Positions 46,871 through 59,688 of a stretch of 64,000 bases of DNA are shown here, in pieces. The stretch is from Delphinapterus leucas (lineage: Eukaryota > Chordata > Mammalia > Artiodactyla > Monodontidae). Positions within the stretch are counted from its first letter, which is position 1. Every line of letters begins with the position of its first letter. The DNA lies in NCBI RefSeq assembly GCF_002288925.2, contig NW_022098002.1, positions 1,771,357 through 1,835,356 on the forward strand, given 5' to 3'. A model generated the notes under the pieces. It did no database searches and had not been told where the DNA came from. It was given only the letters and a program-made list of their open reading frames with translations. The translations under genes and the position numbers were made by a program.

Positions 46871-49860
46871 AATACATAGACCCTAGTTTAAAGCATAAAT
46901 CCTAAGCAGGTAAAGTGCAAACACAGCCTTAAGAATATAGAAACTTACCTATATTATCCCATCCAATTAAACAGGCTCATTCCGGAAGGTTAGGAAGAAA
47001 TGAGCCCTTACGCTTGTCGTTATCCATTTTTAAATTTCGAAATAAGTAGAGATCGCCAAGTAGTCTAAAGGAAGACCCTGACATAAACATCTCTGTGTAG
47101 GCGTGTTGAGCTGCAGACCATGTGTACCCTTTAAATAAATGATCTCGTTTCATCAGATTCTGCCTTTTTTGAGATCATCAGTGACCATCAGTAAGGGAAA
47201 CTGCTCTGGTCCTTGGGTCTCAAGTGTCTGCCCTCCAAACGGAGTTGCATTTGGCAACGATTACTGGAAATTCTTCATTCAGTGGGAGCTCAGTGATTCT
47301 TCACTGAGTAAATTAATATAGAATCTAGGCACAAAGATTTACATGAATTCTTAGACTCCGCTACAGGCTGATTAAATGCGTTTATATTCCTGCTTCACCA
47401 AGTACATTCTTAAGGAAACCTGGCTCTTTAAAAAGCGAAAACTAAAGCTTTGAGTGTCTGGCGGTGAAAAGTGCTGTGGTTACTAGTACACCCTGGTGCC
47501 ACGGCCTGATTTTGTGTGGAGGTGCCGACAGTTTTACCCACCACTGCCTTTTTGTCACTAGTGCAGATGTCAAGGCAGTGCAAAAAGCAAAAATGTTAGA
47601 ATAGAACAGAAAATAGTTTTGACCGTGCAGACCTCTAGAAGAGTCTTAGGGTCCCCTGGTGGGTTCAGGGACCTCACTTTGAGAACTGCTGGTCCCAGGG
47701 AAAGACAGAGCTGGACAGCGTAGATTCATCACGTGTTCCCCTTGGCTGGCCCAGCCTCTCCTTCTCTGGACCATTTGTGAAAACCCCCGGGGCTGTTGGG
47801 ACCCTCCTTAGGGTTCAGGCTTGACAGCGTGATAAGTGTCTTCTGAGGCCACACCCGTGGTGCTTTCTAAAGCTCTCTCCCGAGAACTGTAGAGGCCTGA
47901 GAGATTCAGGGGAGGGCCAGGTTCTTCGGCAGATTCTGGCAGACTTGGAAGCTCCGCGTAAACTCTTCACTTCCTGCTACCTCCCCTCCTGTCCCCTGGC
48001 ATCCGAGGGCGCTCAAACCCCTTTCAGGTTGGGGAAACATCCTGCAAACCATATATACATTGGACTCAAAGACACCCAAGCTGGACGCGGGCCCCGGAAC
48101 TGACAGGTGCCCTGGGACAGGCCCAGGGTAGAGCAGCTCGTGGCAGGGGTTGACAGTCTGCCTGTCAGATCTCCACGGTCAACATCCCAGGGCTCCACCT
48201 GTGCCCTGCCATACCCCAAACACAGCACAACTCAACTTAGAATCGTATGGCTGGAAGGGGATGCACCATCATAAAGCGTCTACGTTGTACAGGAGGTAGA
48301 GAACTTTCTTTGGGACACAGAAAAAAAAAAAAAAAAAATTAAAATCTTATCTTTATAATTCATTTCTACACTTACTCCTATCCTAATTTAGTTTGGATAA
48401 GCCCTAAACGGTGTAACAAACATAAGGAAAGGAAAGGTGACATCCGTGATCACTGCTCACATTTGGAATGCAAACCCTACAAGCTAAAGGTCCACTAGAC
48501 AAACCAGAAGTTGGGCTCACACACCCCTCACTTCCAGCCTGGTCTATGCCTCTTTTCAGAATTTCCTGACTCCTGACCACGGACCGGGCATCAGTCTACC
48601 CCGTCACGACCTGAGCTTCTAACGGGCTCCTTGTCACACAGAGCCCAGCTCCCAGCTTGAGGCCTGGGGTGTTGTTCCCAGTGCAGCAGCCGGAGAACAG
48701 GGAAGTCAGGAAGAGGTGGCACCAAGGCCAGAGGCCAGGGCCCGGCTGACGGTCAGCCACCCTGCGAGGGGCCTGCAGGACCTCTGCCCGCTGATCCAGG
48801 GGCTGCCCCATGGCTGCTGTGCCAGGTCCGCGTGGGAACGGCCAGCAGGAACTTGACAGCGACCTCGCCTAGGGTGGCCCAGGCCCCTGTGAAGAAGGCG
48901 GTCTCTGACCTGGACGTGGCTGGATGTGGGGAAAGGACAGTCTCGATGCAGCGACCCTGGGACAGGCCCCCTTTACCTCTCCTGGGCTTTGAGTTCCCTC
49001 AGAGAAGGACCTGGGTCAGCTGACCTCCAAGGTCTCTCGGGAGCTATGCTTCCCAGGCCCCTGACCTCCTTTAACATCCCATCCATCGTGGAAACGCCAC
49101 AGTGGCCTGCGCTCCTTGGGATCCCGGGTGCACGAAGCCAGGAGCCACGCTCACGCCGCAGGTCTGGGCTGGCAGCCTGTCGTTTGCACACAGTCAATGG
49201 ACTAGCCAATCAGACGTCTCTCCCTGATCAAAAGTTGTAAATGACGGGTGCGGTTCACCCGCACGCAACTGAAAATGCTGGGGGTTTGTCACCCTGCGGA
49301 CGGCCCTTGGAGTGGCAGGGGGCTATGCAGCCTTCGGCACTCCCTTGTTCCACACCCCCGGGCCCCGCCCCCGCTCCCACCCCCACTCCCTGAAGTCAAT
49401 TCCCAGGACAATCCCAGCTTCTGCACTGGAGCTCCTGACTCGGCGCCGCTTCCCGCTGGGACCTCAGGAGCGATGGCAGGGAGAACCGGGGCCAGCACGC
49501 GAGGGGCACTGGCTGAATTTGACCTGTTAGGGGTTTTCTATGTGTCTGTGTCCAGAGCGGAGACTTTGGGCCTCTCTTCTCTCCACTGCTGTCTGCTTAT
49601 CACCCCCCCCATCTTTGTTATCATCTCTATGTTTGGGGCAGAAAGTGAGAAATAAAGCCCAAAGTGTCCAGTGGCCCAGGACAAAGACCTGGACACAGCG
49701 CCCTGAGGCCAGCGTCCAGCGGCTGACGTGGCATCACCTCCTTACTAGGGGTTTGGGATGATTTTCGGTTGTGAACTAACAAACCCTTTTTAAAATTTAT
49801 ATATGTGTATGTTATTGTGTATTTGAAAATCTAGAATAAGCACATCAAAAACATGATTCC
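46871..49860. other. Intronic sequence with few recognised features
   Basis: A hAT-like right end (GGGACCTCACTTTGAGAACT, then GCTGG) sits at about 47670-47695, and a poly-A run at 48321-48338. 48540-49500 is GC-rich with many overlapping chance frames but no splice-supported exon. Confidence 0.4.
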
Positions 49861-49861
49861 A

Positions 49862-50200
49862 GGGACTTCCCTGGTGGCACAGTGGTTAAGAATGCTCCTG
49901 CCAATGCAGGGGACACGGGTTTGAGCCCTGGTCCGGGAAGATCCCACATGCCACAGAGCAACTAAGCCCGTGAGCCACAACTACTGAGCCCACGTGCCAC
50001 AACTACTGAAGCCTGTGTGCCTAGAGCCCATGCTCCACAACAAGAGAAGCCACCACAGTGAAAAGCCTGCGCACCACAACAAAGAGTAGCCCCCGCTCGC
50101 TGCAACTAGAGAAAGTCCACGCGCAGCAACGAAGACCCAACCCGGCCAAAATAAATAAATAAATTAATTAATTAATTTAAAAAACTTAAAAAAAAAAAAC
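49862..50200 (+). mobile_element. CHR-1-type SINE, full length
   Basis: Plus-strand copy from GGGACTTCCCTGGTGGCACA through the long CHR-1 body with several repeats of CCACAACTACTGA to an (AAAT)n/(TTAA)n and poly-A tail. Confidence 0.93.
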
Positions 50201-50494
50201 ACACCCAAAGCACTCCTAATTAGCCCAGCTATCTGTCAGCCTCTCCTCTGGGAAACACTTGGAGGCCATGTCTCATAGCCGGGGGAGTAACCCATTCTTT
50301 TCCACGTGCATGATGAAAGCGCAGTGTTTCCCATTGGAGGTGTGTTCAACAGCCAAAAATGATTGACGCCTGGGCAACAGCGACAGATATCGTGTCAGGT
50401 GCGTGGACAGGCGCAGGGCCACCATGAAAGCCTGACTCCTTGAGTTCTGGGTCCTCTGCGCACCACCAGGACGAAGAGCTCGTAGTTTCTTGTT

Positions 50495-50632
50495 TGCTTT
50501 TGTTTGGTTTTGTTTTGGCTTTGGCCGTGCCACGTGGCACGTGGGATCCTAGTTCCCTGACCAGGGATCAAACCTGGGCCCCCTGCGTTGGAAGTGCGGA
50601 GGCTTAACCACTGGACCGCCAGGGAAGTCCCC
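50495..50632 (-). mobile_element. Short tRNA-derived SINE (CHRS/Bov-tA-like)
   Basis: Minus-strand copy: a T/G-rich tail, then GGCTTTGGCCGTGCCACG, TAGTTCCCTGACCAGGGATC and the head CCACTGGACCGCCAGGGAAG. GTTTCTTGTT at 50485-50494 and 50639-50648 is a likely target-site duplication. Confidence 0.85.
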
Positions 50633-50648
50633 ATGGTGGTTTCTTGTT

Positions 50649-53600
50649 GAATAAGATATAAATCAGGCGTTTATATGCAGGTATAGGGATATATCACCCA
50701 ACTCCCCTGCAGAAATTTTTTAACCATAAATTAAGGCATTTTCAATACAGGGAATATCCAAGGAGGTAAAAATTAATTCTTTAGGAGGGGTGAAAAAAAT
50801 CTTACTCTTCTTATGTGCAAAGCACAGATACACCTATAATACACGAACATGAATACAGTGCATCTGTGGTATTAAGGTTTCATGGGAGGGGTCCCTGGAA
50901 TGGGGGAGATGGTGATGAGAAAGACGGGGAACGCTGTTGTCAGTCCACTTCCTGTGGGAACAAGGATCCAACACGCTCCGTGTAGTATTTGCTAAACTGC
51001 CTTATATCGTCTTAAAAATAATTCATCTATGCTAATTGATAAAAGAGTTAAATATGTAGAAAGAACTGATTTCCCAGATATGAATACCCTCTATCGGGAA
51101 GAGCCAAAATCCTTAGAATCTGAATTCTTACAGAATTCCACTGTTTTCCTGACAGAATTCCATTCCTAGAACAGCTACGGCATCACAGGAAAGGCACCAT
51201 GGGGCAACGGTTCAAAGGAAAAAACACGGAAGGCCGTGCTCGGTAGCTTTGTCAGAAGAGGTGATCACTCTTCAGACACTGCTTTTGCATAGACTTCTTT
51301 GTAAGGGGAAACGATGCTTTGCTTTTGTGCTGTTTTGTTTTCCTAAGTCACATAAGAGGTAAGAGAAGAAGAGATGCTGACATTATTCTTAGCTCTCACA
51401 GACCAAAATAGTGCACGTCAGGGATGGCTGTCTCCAGATTCCCCGAAAGTTGGTGGAGAGGTTGACATATGAAGTGTGCCACCTGCCTCTCCTCATCCCA
51501 ACCCCCAAGGCGGCCATCCTGGGCGAGGACTGAGACGGGACATGCCTCCCCTCTGCAGGGCAAGCCCACTCCCTGGCTGGAAACACTCAAATAGGACAGT
51601 AACACAGATCCGCCACAGTTAAAAGTGACGACGTTACTACCTGCGTGTCCTCAAGGGCAGGCGCCTGTCTGCGACCTCCCCGTGTCATCACGGACCGGAG
51701 CACACGCCAGAGGATGGGAGACGAGAGAAGGCACACGCTGCCTACGATCCAGACGTCTTTTCTTCTAAGTGAGAAGTCCATCCCCGCCTTCCCTCCCCGA
51801 CCCAGCGCGAGCACGTTCCCAAGCAAAACTCTACTCTGAGCAGGAGACGTTGCCCAGCCGCAGGGCTCTGCAGGGCCCCAAGGGAGACTCTTCCAGTTAC
51901 GCCATCAGCGGGCAATCTGCCTCTTTAAAAGGAGAAAATAGGATGGCCCGTGTGACAGATCTGAAACAGGTGCAGCGGCAGAGGGAGACGGGCTGGCGAC
52001 AAGTGACACCCCCGAGAATGCGCTCGTCTCCAGTTCAAGGACAATTAGCACCACGGAAACTGGACCGCCGCCAGGGAGCTTTCTCCTGCCCTCGCGGTCC
52101 GGCGAGGAGCACAGAGACGGGGTGGGGACACGCAGCCCTAAACATCACAACCCCTCCACCCGCAGCTACGCTATTCTGAGACCTAAGTTATAGTCACCGT
52201 GACTGCCGCTGAGGGTCCAATTTCATAGCGGTTAGGCAGGAAAGGCCACCTGCGATCAAATGTGCCAACTGCCATCACGCTTTGCCCCAACCCACTGCAG
52301 TCTGTTCACATCCTGTTGAGGGCTATCTTGTTCTGTTCGGTCTTTGGAGCATTTGGAGCGGTTAAACATTCCAGGGGCTGTGATCCCGACCCCTTGGGGC
52401 CATCCTCACTTCTACCCTCCCCTCGGGACCACGCCTGGGGGTGGAGGGTAGGGGGCTAGGGGTGTCAGGAAAGCGGGGGAAACCAGAGGACAGGAGATGA
52501 GCACAGATAACCCCGGGCACAAAAGGCAGGGATGCATACAGCAAATGGGGGCGGGCCAAGGAAGGCGGACGGAACCCGTGGGGATTTGGCCTCGGGTTGT
52601 CTGAGAACAGAAGCTCCTTGGCCTTCCATTAAGCAAAGAGAATGTGTGTGTGTGTTTGTGTGTGTGTATCAAAACAGCAAATTAGATCTGAGGGAAATGC
52701 AGCACAGGTCTTATTTATATAGCTAATAGAGAATGAACAAAAGAGGAAAACCTGGATTTGACTGTGTAAAAGTAATACTAATTATAGTTATGAGAGCCGT
52801 TATCATTTACAAGTTAATGGTACATACACAGTAGCTATTAAACTCATCACTCATATGTGCCACATTAGTTATTTAAGTTTTACTTTATTTCAACACCATA
52901 TTATGTGGCTTTAGATCTAGTTTATTATAGTGTATCTGCTAAAAGCCTTTAAAATTCTACACTATTTAGGTGATTTTGAACAGCCTTTGGAATATAAAAG
53001 AATGAGAAAAGTCAACTGAAAACAGAATCAAAAGGAAAGTTGGAAAACAAAACGAACAAAACATAGTAGAAAAGTAGAGTATGTGGAATTTAATCAATTC
53101 AACAAAAAATAAAGCAGAGGAAAAGAAGGCAGTTCAAAATAAACCCAGAGGAAGAAAAATGAGTGAAATAGAAAAACCTGGTTAAGAGCAGGAAAAGAAG
53201 AATCTGGGCTTCACCAAACTATGTTAACAAACATAAGTTGTTGGATGCATAGATAATTTTTTCCTCTTAGGAGAGAAAAGACTCTTCTAGAAAGAAACTG
53301 AGCCTCAAGCCTTCAGAACAGTTTGCGTGTCACTCGAGTGTCTGAAATTCAGTGTAAATTCTTGTCAGTGCACTGCAGGGAGGGTCTCGACTACGGTTAG
53401 CTGAGCTAAGCTTCTCAAGGAGAGGAGGGGTAAAGAGAAAGGGGGCCAGGTGGGAAAATGATGCGAGCATTTTTATGGTTCCTGGGAGGAGGGTGTGGTG
53501 TTGTGAAGATCTCCCGTGGCCCAGCAGGAGTTTGAGCCGAGTCAGTCTAGCTCCGTCTGCATTCCGGAGGACATCCGAGCCGCTGGAAGGCCCTCCTTGC

Positions 53601-54895
53601 CCACCCCTGCCAGGCCTGCTGGCCGCCCGTGCATCCTCCCACTGGGCGAGCGAGGGCCTCCGGGGCCGGGGCCGGGGCCTGGGCCTTGGCAGACACAGAG
53701 AGAAGAGCTCCGCACCTCCCGACCATGTGCCCATCCGTCCTCCACAAGGCGAGACAGAGAGCCGGGGAGATTGCCGACATCTCTGGGCCTTGAGCCATTT
53801 ACCAAGAAGAAACTGAATGGGACACACGGTCATTCCTCCCCACCTTCCACACAGCAGTGACCGCAGGGTCCACGCCAGGGCCCAGGTGACACAGGGGACA
53901 TCAGACCAATCACAAAGGACGTTCTTCTAGGGTCTCTGAGGAACAACATTCTCAGTGCTTCCCTCAAAAATATCCTAAAATATTTAACTTCCCAGTCATT
54001 TGATTTCTAATATTCTGGAGCAGTTCATCACAAAAACAATTCTTCCTAAAAATGTTCATGTTTCTGCTAAGCACCATTTCGCTCTTTAAAGATACGGCCT
54101 CTACTTACAAAAATTATGTCACAGAACCTGAAGAAAAAACAGTCCTGGAAACATAATCAAATTCGTAGAAACTATTGCCAGTAGTTGGTTATTTCACAGT
54201 TATCCTGTAAGAATATTGTGTCTCCTCTGTTCTACAGAAATCAGTGAACAGAAGATTTCATTCATTTGTATTCATTTGTATTGTAAGCAGCTCTAATGAG
54301 GAAGCCGTCATATCTGACTTAAATTTTGCCCGTGGAAGTTTCTTCTTGGTGTTTGCTGAACAAGATGTTAGCTCATCAGGAAAGTGGAGTCTCAAAACAC
54401 CCACGTTTCCACCTGACTCGTTTCTTCTATCCAGTACATTTTACACATTCACGATGAAAAGAGTCCTCCGCCCCTTACATCTAACAGCTTTAGTTCATTG
54501 TCTACTGCATCGTTAGAAATGCCCTTCCTACCTGGACAGGGGTTTTCAGAACAGTAGCCAGACAAAGAGGGACGTACCCCAAACCTACCTAAGAATCACT
54601 TGCTCTGATTATTGAAAATAATGATCCCCAGCCCTCAACCAGAATGCAGGACTCACGTAAATAGACCTGTTCGTTCTGCAAACATTCTTGGTGCCTATTC
54701 GGTGCCGTGACCAGGAAAGCAGCCAAGAATGCAAGGTGGAGTGAATGCGAAGTCCTGACGTTGAGGAGGGCATCCAGAGAAGGGTGACAAACAAGTTCCA
54801 AACAATTGCAGGTGCTAGAGCGAGGCCCACGCCAGGCGGGCAGGAAGGGTGCTCCGTGGATGGTGAGGGAGACCCAGCGAGCTCAGACAGGGGAC
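50649..54895. other. Intronic sequence with few recognised features
   Basis: 51640-52160 and 53520-53760 are GC-rich (GGGGCCGGGGCC runs near 53664-53680); 52740-53280 is AT-rich. A short L2/MIR-like stretch lies near 54675-54790. No exon was recognised. Confidence 0.4.
52643..52668 (+). repeat. (TG)n microsatellite
   Basis: TG repeats with one TTTG interruption. Confidence 0.95.
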
Positions 54896-54904
54896 GGGGT
54901 GCTG

Positions 54905-55085
54905 CCGGCTGACAACTACTGAACGCCTACCCTGGTGACAGCCTGTGCTGAGTGCTTTACATACATTCAATGTTCCAACAGCTACGGCCCCACTATTCAG
55001 ACAGGTAGCCCCGGGGCTGGTTTAGTAACTGCCCCAAAGAGCAAGTGGCCAAAATGGGGCTCTGCACGAGGTGTGCCAGCGGCAA
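54905..55085 (-). mobile_element. MIR SINE
   Basis: Reverse MIR: GACAACTACTGAACGCCTAC, GCTGAGTGCTTTACATACAT and TTTAGTAACTGCCCCAAAG, ending about 450 bp from the MYLK4 start-codon exon. Confidence 0.65.
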
Positions 55086-55533
55086 GGGCTTGTCCCTGAC
55101 TCTGACCGCCACTGTCAACAGCGAGGACCTCAGGGTCCTGAAGAAATTAGAAACTTCTGCAGGGCAATTGTGGCCCTCGCAGTGCTTCTCTGGATTTCAT
55201 GCCCAAACCCATCCTTTTAAACCATCCTTCCTAAGCAATGTGTGTTTCCATACGTTCACCATCATAACCTGTAAACCAGCCACCGGGCTGAGGAGCTGCC
55301 TGCAAGGGAGGGGTGCACGTTCAAAGGTCTCCTAATGACTTCCTACACCCACCTATATGTAAACCTCCATGAAACAAAATGGAAGTTTGCCTGTTCATGA
55401 AGTTTCCTTAACTCTACACAAGTGACCAAACAGAGTCAGAAAACGGTCGTATAAATGGCAACAGGTATTGCTTTATGTGAGAAAAGATAAAGTAGAACTG
55501 ACACTTTTCAGGAGCCTAAATTAGCACAGTTAC

Positions 55534-55804
55534 CTCACTCTTCCCAGATTTCGAATCCTGTTCACTAGAACTTTCTTCCAGAATACACTTCACTTTCTCC
55601 ACCTCTTCCATGCACTGAAAAAAGGCCATTTTCTCCAGCTGGTCACCATGGTAACACGTGCTGATTTCTTCCAGCCGCTTCACTTTCAGCATCTTGCTGG
55701 TGAGTCCGGCTAAGTTCCTGCCTGGTGTGTGGTGTTCGTGCCCCTCCGCCTCCGATTTGTAAATCAGGATGCAGTCGTGACTTCTGAGTCTGCCTTCCCC
55801 TTGA
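55534..55804 (-). CDS. MYLK4: MYLK4 coding exon with the start codon
   Basis: This 271-bp exon has a strong acceptor (TTTCTCCTCCTTGCAG) and the donor GAG|GTAACT. The usual start codon is at 55692-55690, with A at -3. It begins MLKVKRLEEISTCY and runs 53 codons to the exon end in phase 0. Key stretches are QLEKMAFFQC and EEVEKVKC, which match the human MYLK4 N-terminus as I remember it; the block is also 53 residues in human. The segment precedes the kinase domain, is rich in Lys and Glu, and has no signal peptide or membrane segment, as expected for a cytosolic kinase. The 37 codons upstream of the ATG within the exon are also open in the same frame, so a longer N-terminus through an upstream exon is possible. 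Identification rests on the peptide match plus the phase match to the next exon. Confidence 0.9.
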
Positions 55805-58500
55805 CTGCAAGGAGGAGAAACAGAGTTCTCATCACCGACTCACACATTTGACTCTGTGGGAAAATGACCACTGGGAATTTAGAAGTCGCTTCTATTTAAA
55901 CAGAAGGGACCCAAAATTAGGAAGAGAAATGCAAATATCAATACTAAGTTTCAAATGCTGAAACTCTGAAAGGAAAAAGGTTTCTTTCCCCACTTTTTTC
56001 TACAAAAGCAAACAGTAAGACGCCACCTTAAGTTTCACTGGGCAACTACAATTTTCCCTCATTACCTAAAATAAGTGTTTATGTTAAGTGGCTCGTACAA
56101 GTATGGGATACAAAGTTTCTCTGGGTTTAACTGGATTTGCTGGTTTTGCTCCTCCTGGCCCTGGTGGGAAGGGCTTGCTGTGTAAGGAAGGGGCTCTCTG
56201 GCGCTCCCCCCGGGAATTCTGTGCCCTTGGAGGAGTGCTCTCCACCAAATGAGCCATTTCCAGAGCCCCTCTCTGCCTACATCTTAAACTGTTTGGTGCT
56301 TATTTTAAAAAGAACTTTGTTTCCTAATAATCCTCTCACATAGATTAAGATTCCCAGATACCTTTCTTTGCAGCCTCATTAGCAGCTAAGTACCAAAGGT
56401 TTCACACCCTTGTGCTTTCCTTGCAATACTTCCCTCACAAATGTAGGTAATACCTGTTCTACTGCTCTGATACTAAAGATCCACGCGTATGTATGTGCCT
56501 GGGCATCTCCTGATCATTAGGGGAGACTGATGAGAACTTGTGGCCAGTTCCCTCCTAAGGCCCCCTGCTGGAGATCTTCTGGAAATTGCTTCTTCCAGCT
56601 TTTTCTCAATTTGAAATCATCTGTAATTAGCTCCACGAAACGTCGTCTTTCATTTTCTCAACTCAGCTAGTAAAAATAATACCTTGAGTTACAAATTATT
56701 TAAAATCCAATGCTCTACAAACTTCTACTGAACCACACAAAGACCTTACATTTAAACACATTCAAATGTAAGCAGGGTCAGCCAGAGCTCTGTAAAATAC
56801 ACCATAGACCGTCATCAGTGTTCTTACAATTTGCCCTGAAAACAGTTATTATTAAAATAAGGATTTCATGACTACGTCTAAGACAAACTACAACTAAAAT
56901 CTAATATGTAATTGTAGATGGTATTCAAGTTGGCTCAGGAAGCCACATAAAATTAGCATATTAAAACAAAAGCTTGGGTCCAAGATATAAAAATTTTGCA
57001 GAGAAAATATTAAACGTTAGGCTCTACCTGGAGTTTGGTACAACTTGTTGTTTAAGGTGATGTAGAAAGACAGAAAATAAGAGTAATTACCATTTATAGG
57101 AGGACATGCTGGGGTCCAGACCATTCCAAGTGCAGAGTATAAGTTCCAGCAGATAAAAGGGAGTTTGCAGAGTTCAAAACAACTGTGCAATTCCCTGGTA
57201 AAAGTCTTGACTCACTGTCAGAGTAAGTCTTCTGAAAAGACAAGTGTCCACTCTGAGAGGAAGTATCCTCTCTCTCAAATGCCACTTTGAGCCCCTGTTT
57301 AAACTCAGATGGTCCTTGATCTCATGTTGCTCAGCTGTTGCCTTCTTAGTCAGATGGGGAAGAATATTAATTTTAGACACCAGGCTTTTCAAAGCTGACG
57401 GCTCCATTTCAGAGGTCAGGTAAGGAGAGGACAGACCGTAACAGTGGATGAAATATCACCTTCACCTTCTCGTCCCGTCAGGGTGGCAACACACTCAGGA
57501 CTACAACGCTGCATTTGTCTTTGCCATCAGACGCCCTGCTCTCCTGCCCGTTTCAGACTTGGCATTTAGGGCACGCTTCCAGCCAGAGGGTTTAGGTGAG
57601 GGAACCGCACAGCCACCTTTTTTGCCCGCCTTACACTTTGAACACATCCAACTACAGATGGAGAGAGCTTCTGATGGCCAAAGCACTCTGCAAGTCCTTA
57701 AAATTATTTGCAACATCTCCAGCTGTTTACAGCTGCAGGGAAAGTTCAAAGGCACAGGCATGAAGGGGAGTCACAAGAACAATAATAAACTCTCCCTACA
57801 AGCGACACTCTGCCTTCCCCTGCCTTCCATCACAGGCCAAGGAAAGAGAATCCAGTGCCGGCAAACCACCTGCCTGATCCCAACAGCAGTGGATGCCTAG
57901 ATTTACTGAAGTTGCATAAAGCCTTGATTCCCCAGAAAATCAAACTAATAATACAAGCGATCCTGCAATTCTTTAACTTTCACCTCTTCAGAGCCTTTGC
58001 CAACCCCTCCACTCCCTAACCCAACACCAGTCTCTAGTGCCCTCTTGCTTTTCCAAAAAAAAGTCCTTATTTTTAATTCAGATCAATGTATTCCATATAA
58101 AATAAAAATACGTTTTCATCTTGAGTAGCATATAAAGAATTATAGCAAGATCTTTAAAAAGCCAAACGTTAGGTATTTTTCTAGGATTAGAGAACTTTGT
58201 TCTTCAGGAAGAATACCTAAACAATATTATGTATTTGTGAAAGATAAATTATGTGACACAATTGTTATGAAAAGACTGAACTTATTTGAGGTTATCAATT
58301 TTCCTTGGAGTAATTAAACTGTGAAAAAGTACTGATAAGGTGACCAATCCCCACACCCAAAGAAAACCATGTGTATGGCCTTCGGCTAATTTGACAGTAC
58401 CCTCTACCCAGACCATCCAATCAGTGGAAGCAGACTTTCTGTCCCCTCAGCTCCAGCAAACCAGCCGCAGGCTCTAATCAACTAGAAGTCAGCAGAAACT
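55805..58500. other. Upstream of the MYLK4 start-codon exon
   Basis: Presumed 5' intron or promoter-side sequence of MYLK4. No 5' exon could be confirmed. A minus-strand open frame at 57407-57174 contains a good donor-like GTGAGT near 57224, but its phase does not fit the next exon. Confidence 0.4.
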
Positions 58501-58504
58501 GCTC

Positions 58505-58800
58505 CTTTGCATATTTCCTTAATAATTTTTTTTATATTAGAGTAGTTTAAGATCTACAGAAAAGGTAAAAAGTGAAAGGATAGCAGAGAGTCCCCCTATG
58601 CTCTGCACCCAATTTCCCGGATTTTTAACCTCTTACATGGGTATAGTACACTTGTCACAATGAATGAATCAATGCTGATACATTATTATGAACTAAACTC
58701 CATACTTTATTCAGACTTAATGAGTTCTTCCCTAATGTCCCTTTTCTCTGTTGGAATCTCATCCAGGATTTCATATTCCATTTAGAAACTCTAGGATTTA
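58505..58800. mobile_element. L1M 3'-UTR-like fragment
   Basis: Phrases such as TTTAAGATCTACAGAAAAGG, ACACTTGTCACAATGAATGA and GAACTAAACTCCATACTTTA belong to a common old L1M untranslated region. Orientation not settled. Confidence 0.55.
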
Positions 58801-59379
58801 TGATGGATTGGATACAGGGAGTGAAGGAAAGATGGTAGGAAAGGATGACTTTCCATCTTTTTTCCTGAGCACGTGAAGGAGAGTTGACATTGACTGGGAT
58901 GGAGAAGGTCATGGGAGGAGTAACTCTGGGGGTAAACGTCAGGCCCTCAGTGTTTGACAGGTCTATTAGACATCCGAGTTGAACAGGTTGTGATATAGAA
59001 ACCTAGGCTTCAGGGGAGAGGTCCAGGTTGGAAGTCATCGCACGCAGATAAGTTTCGTGCACAATGTGTATTCAATAAGTATCTGTCACTTGATTACTAG
59101 AGAGAAGGTTTTCAATTATGTCTATTTGTCCTAAAGGAAAAGTCAATTAAAAGAACCCATGCTACTTGTCTTCTAATATTAAACGACAGAAGTGCAGTTC
59201 TGCTGTGTCACACTATTTCTAGCTTCTGGTGGCACAGAGGACAAGCAGCCTGGTACAATATTGACCACCAAGAAGAACAGGTAGTGCATGCGTACCCACT
59301 GTGGTCTACCCACCTAGCCTCAGCACCCTCTGTCCATACCCATAAAAATCACTGGAACATCTTTAAAGATGCTCTAAGG

Positions 59380-59574
59380 CAGCGGTCCCCAACCTTTTTT
59401 GGCACCAGGGATGGGTTTCGTGGAAGACAATTTTTCCAGGGACCCGGGGAGTGGGGGAGGGTTCAGGCAGAAACGCGAGCGATGGGGAGCCATGGGGAGC
59501 GGCAGATGAAGCTTTGCTCGCTCGCCCGCCACTCACCTCCTGCTGTGTGGCCCCGTTCCTAACAGGGACCCCCG
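59380..59574. mobile_element. hAT-type MITE with perfect 8-bp duplication
   Basis: Begins CAGCGGTCCCCAACC and ends CAGGGACCCCCG, flanked by CTCTAAGG on both sides (59372-59379 and 59575-59582). Internal text GGATGGGTTTCGTGGAAGAC and TTGCTCGCTCGCCCGCCAC is shared with 46028-46377. This copy is shorter by an internal deletion. Confidence 0.88.
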
Positions 59575-59688
59575 CTCTAAGGCGTGGAAAAATTCACAGT
59601 GAGGCTAGAAGCAGCCCCAGCGGTACTTTTCCTGGATTGCCCTCATATTCTGGAATTGCAAACCTTTTTTAAAAATACTCACCTCAGG

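Larger units (their letters stand above)
7287..55533 (-). other. MYLK4: MYLK4 long intron, about 48.2 kb
   Basis: Intron between the start-codon exon and the AKE exon. It begins GTAACT at 55533 and ends CCCACAG at 7287. All features listed between these positions lie inside it. No further MYLK4 exon is needed, because the phases of the flanking exons match directly. Confidence 0.75.
1..55804 (-). other. MYLK4: MYLK4 gene, 5' portion (partial gene span)
   Basis: Span of the only gene recognised, transcribed right to left. It is anchored by three coding exons (55804-55534, 7286-7208, 3716-3611) joined by introns of about 48.2 kb and 3.5 kb with GT-AG borders. MYLK4 is a Ser/Thr kinase of the Ca2+/calmodulin-dependent myosin light chain kinase family, known mainly from striated muscle. 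Only the N-terminal region and the first strand of the kinase domain are encoded here. No exon for the rest of the kinase domain (VHKCEE, the HxDLKPEN catalytic loop, DFG) could be found in 1-3610, so those exons should lie to the left of the window. The 5' UTR exon and promoter were not located. Confidence 0.88.

Noticed and set aside
49862..50160. tRNA-like sequences in SINE heads (A and B box motifs)
   Set aside because: They are fused to SINE bodies and tails and cannot fold into complete tRNAs; no genuine tRNA gene was found.
57174..57407. Minus-strand frame starting MEPSALKSLVSK with a GTGAGT donor-like site inside, a possible upstream MYLK4 exon
   Set aside because: The two open phases at the donor (0 and 1) do not fit the phase-2 end needed by the 55804 exon, and no clear acceptor or promoter was seen. 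It could still be a noncoding 5' exon.
57448..57900. 150-codon plus-strand open frame
   Set aside because: No domain, no splice or promoter context; treated as chance.
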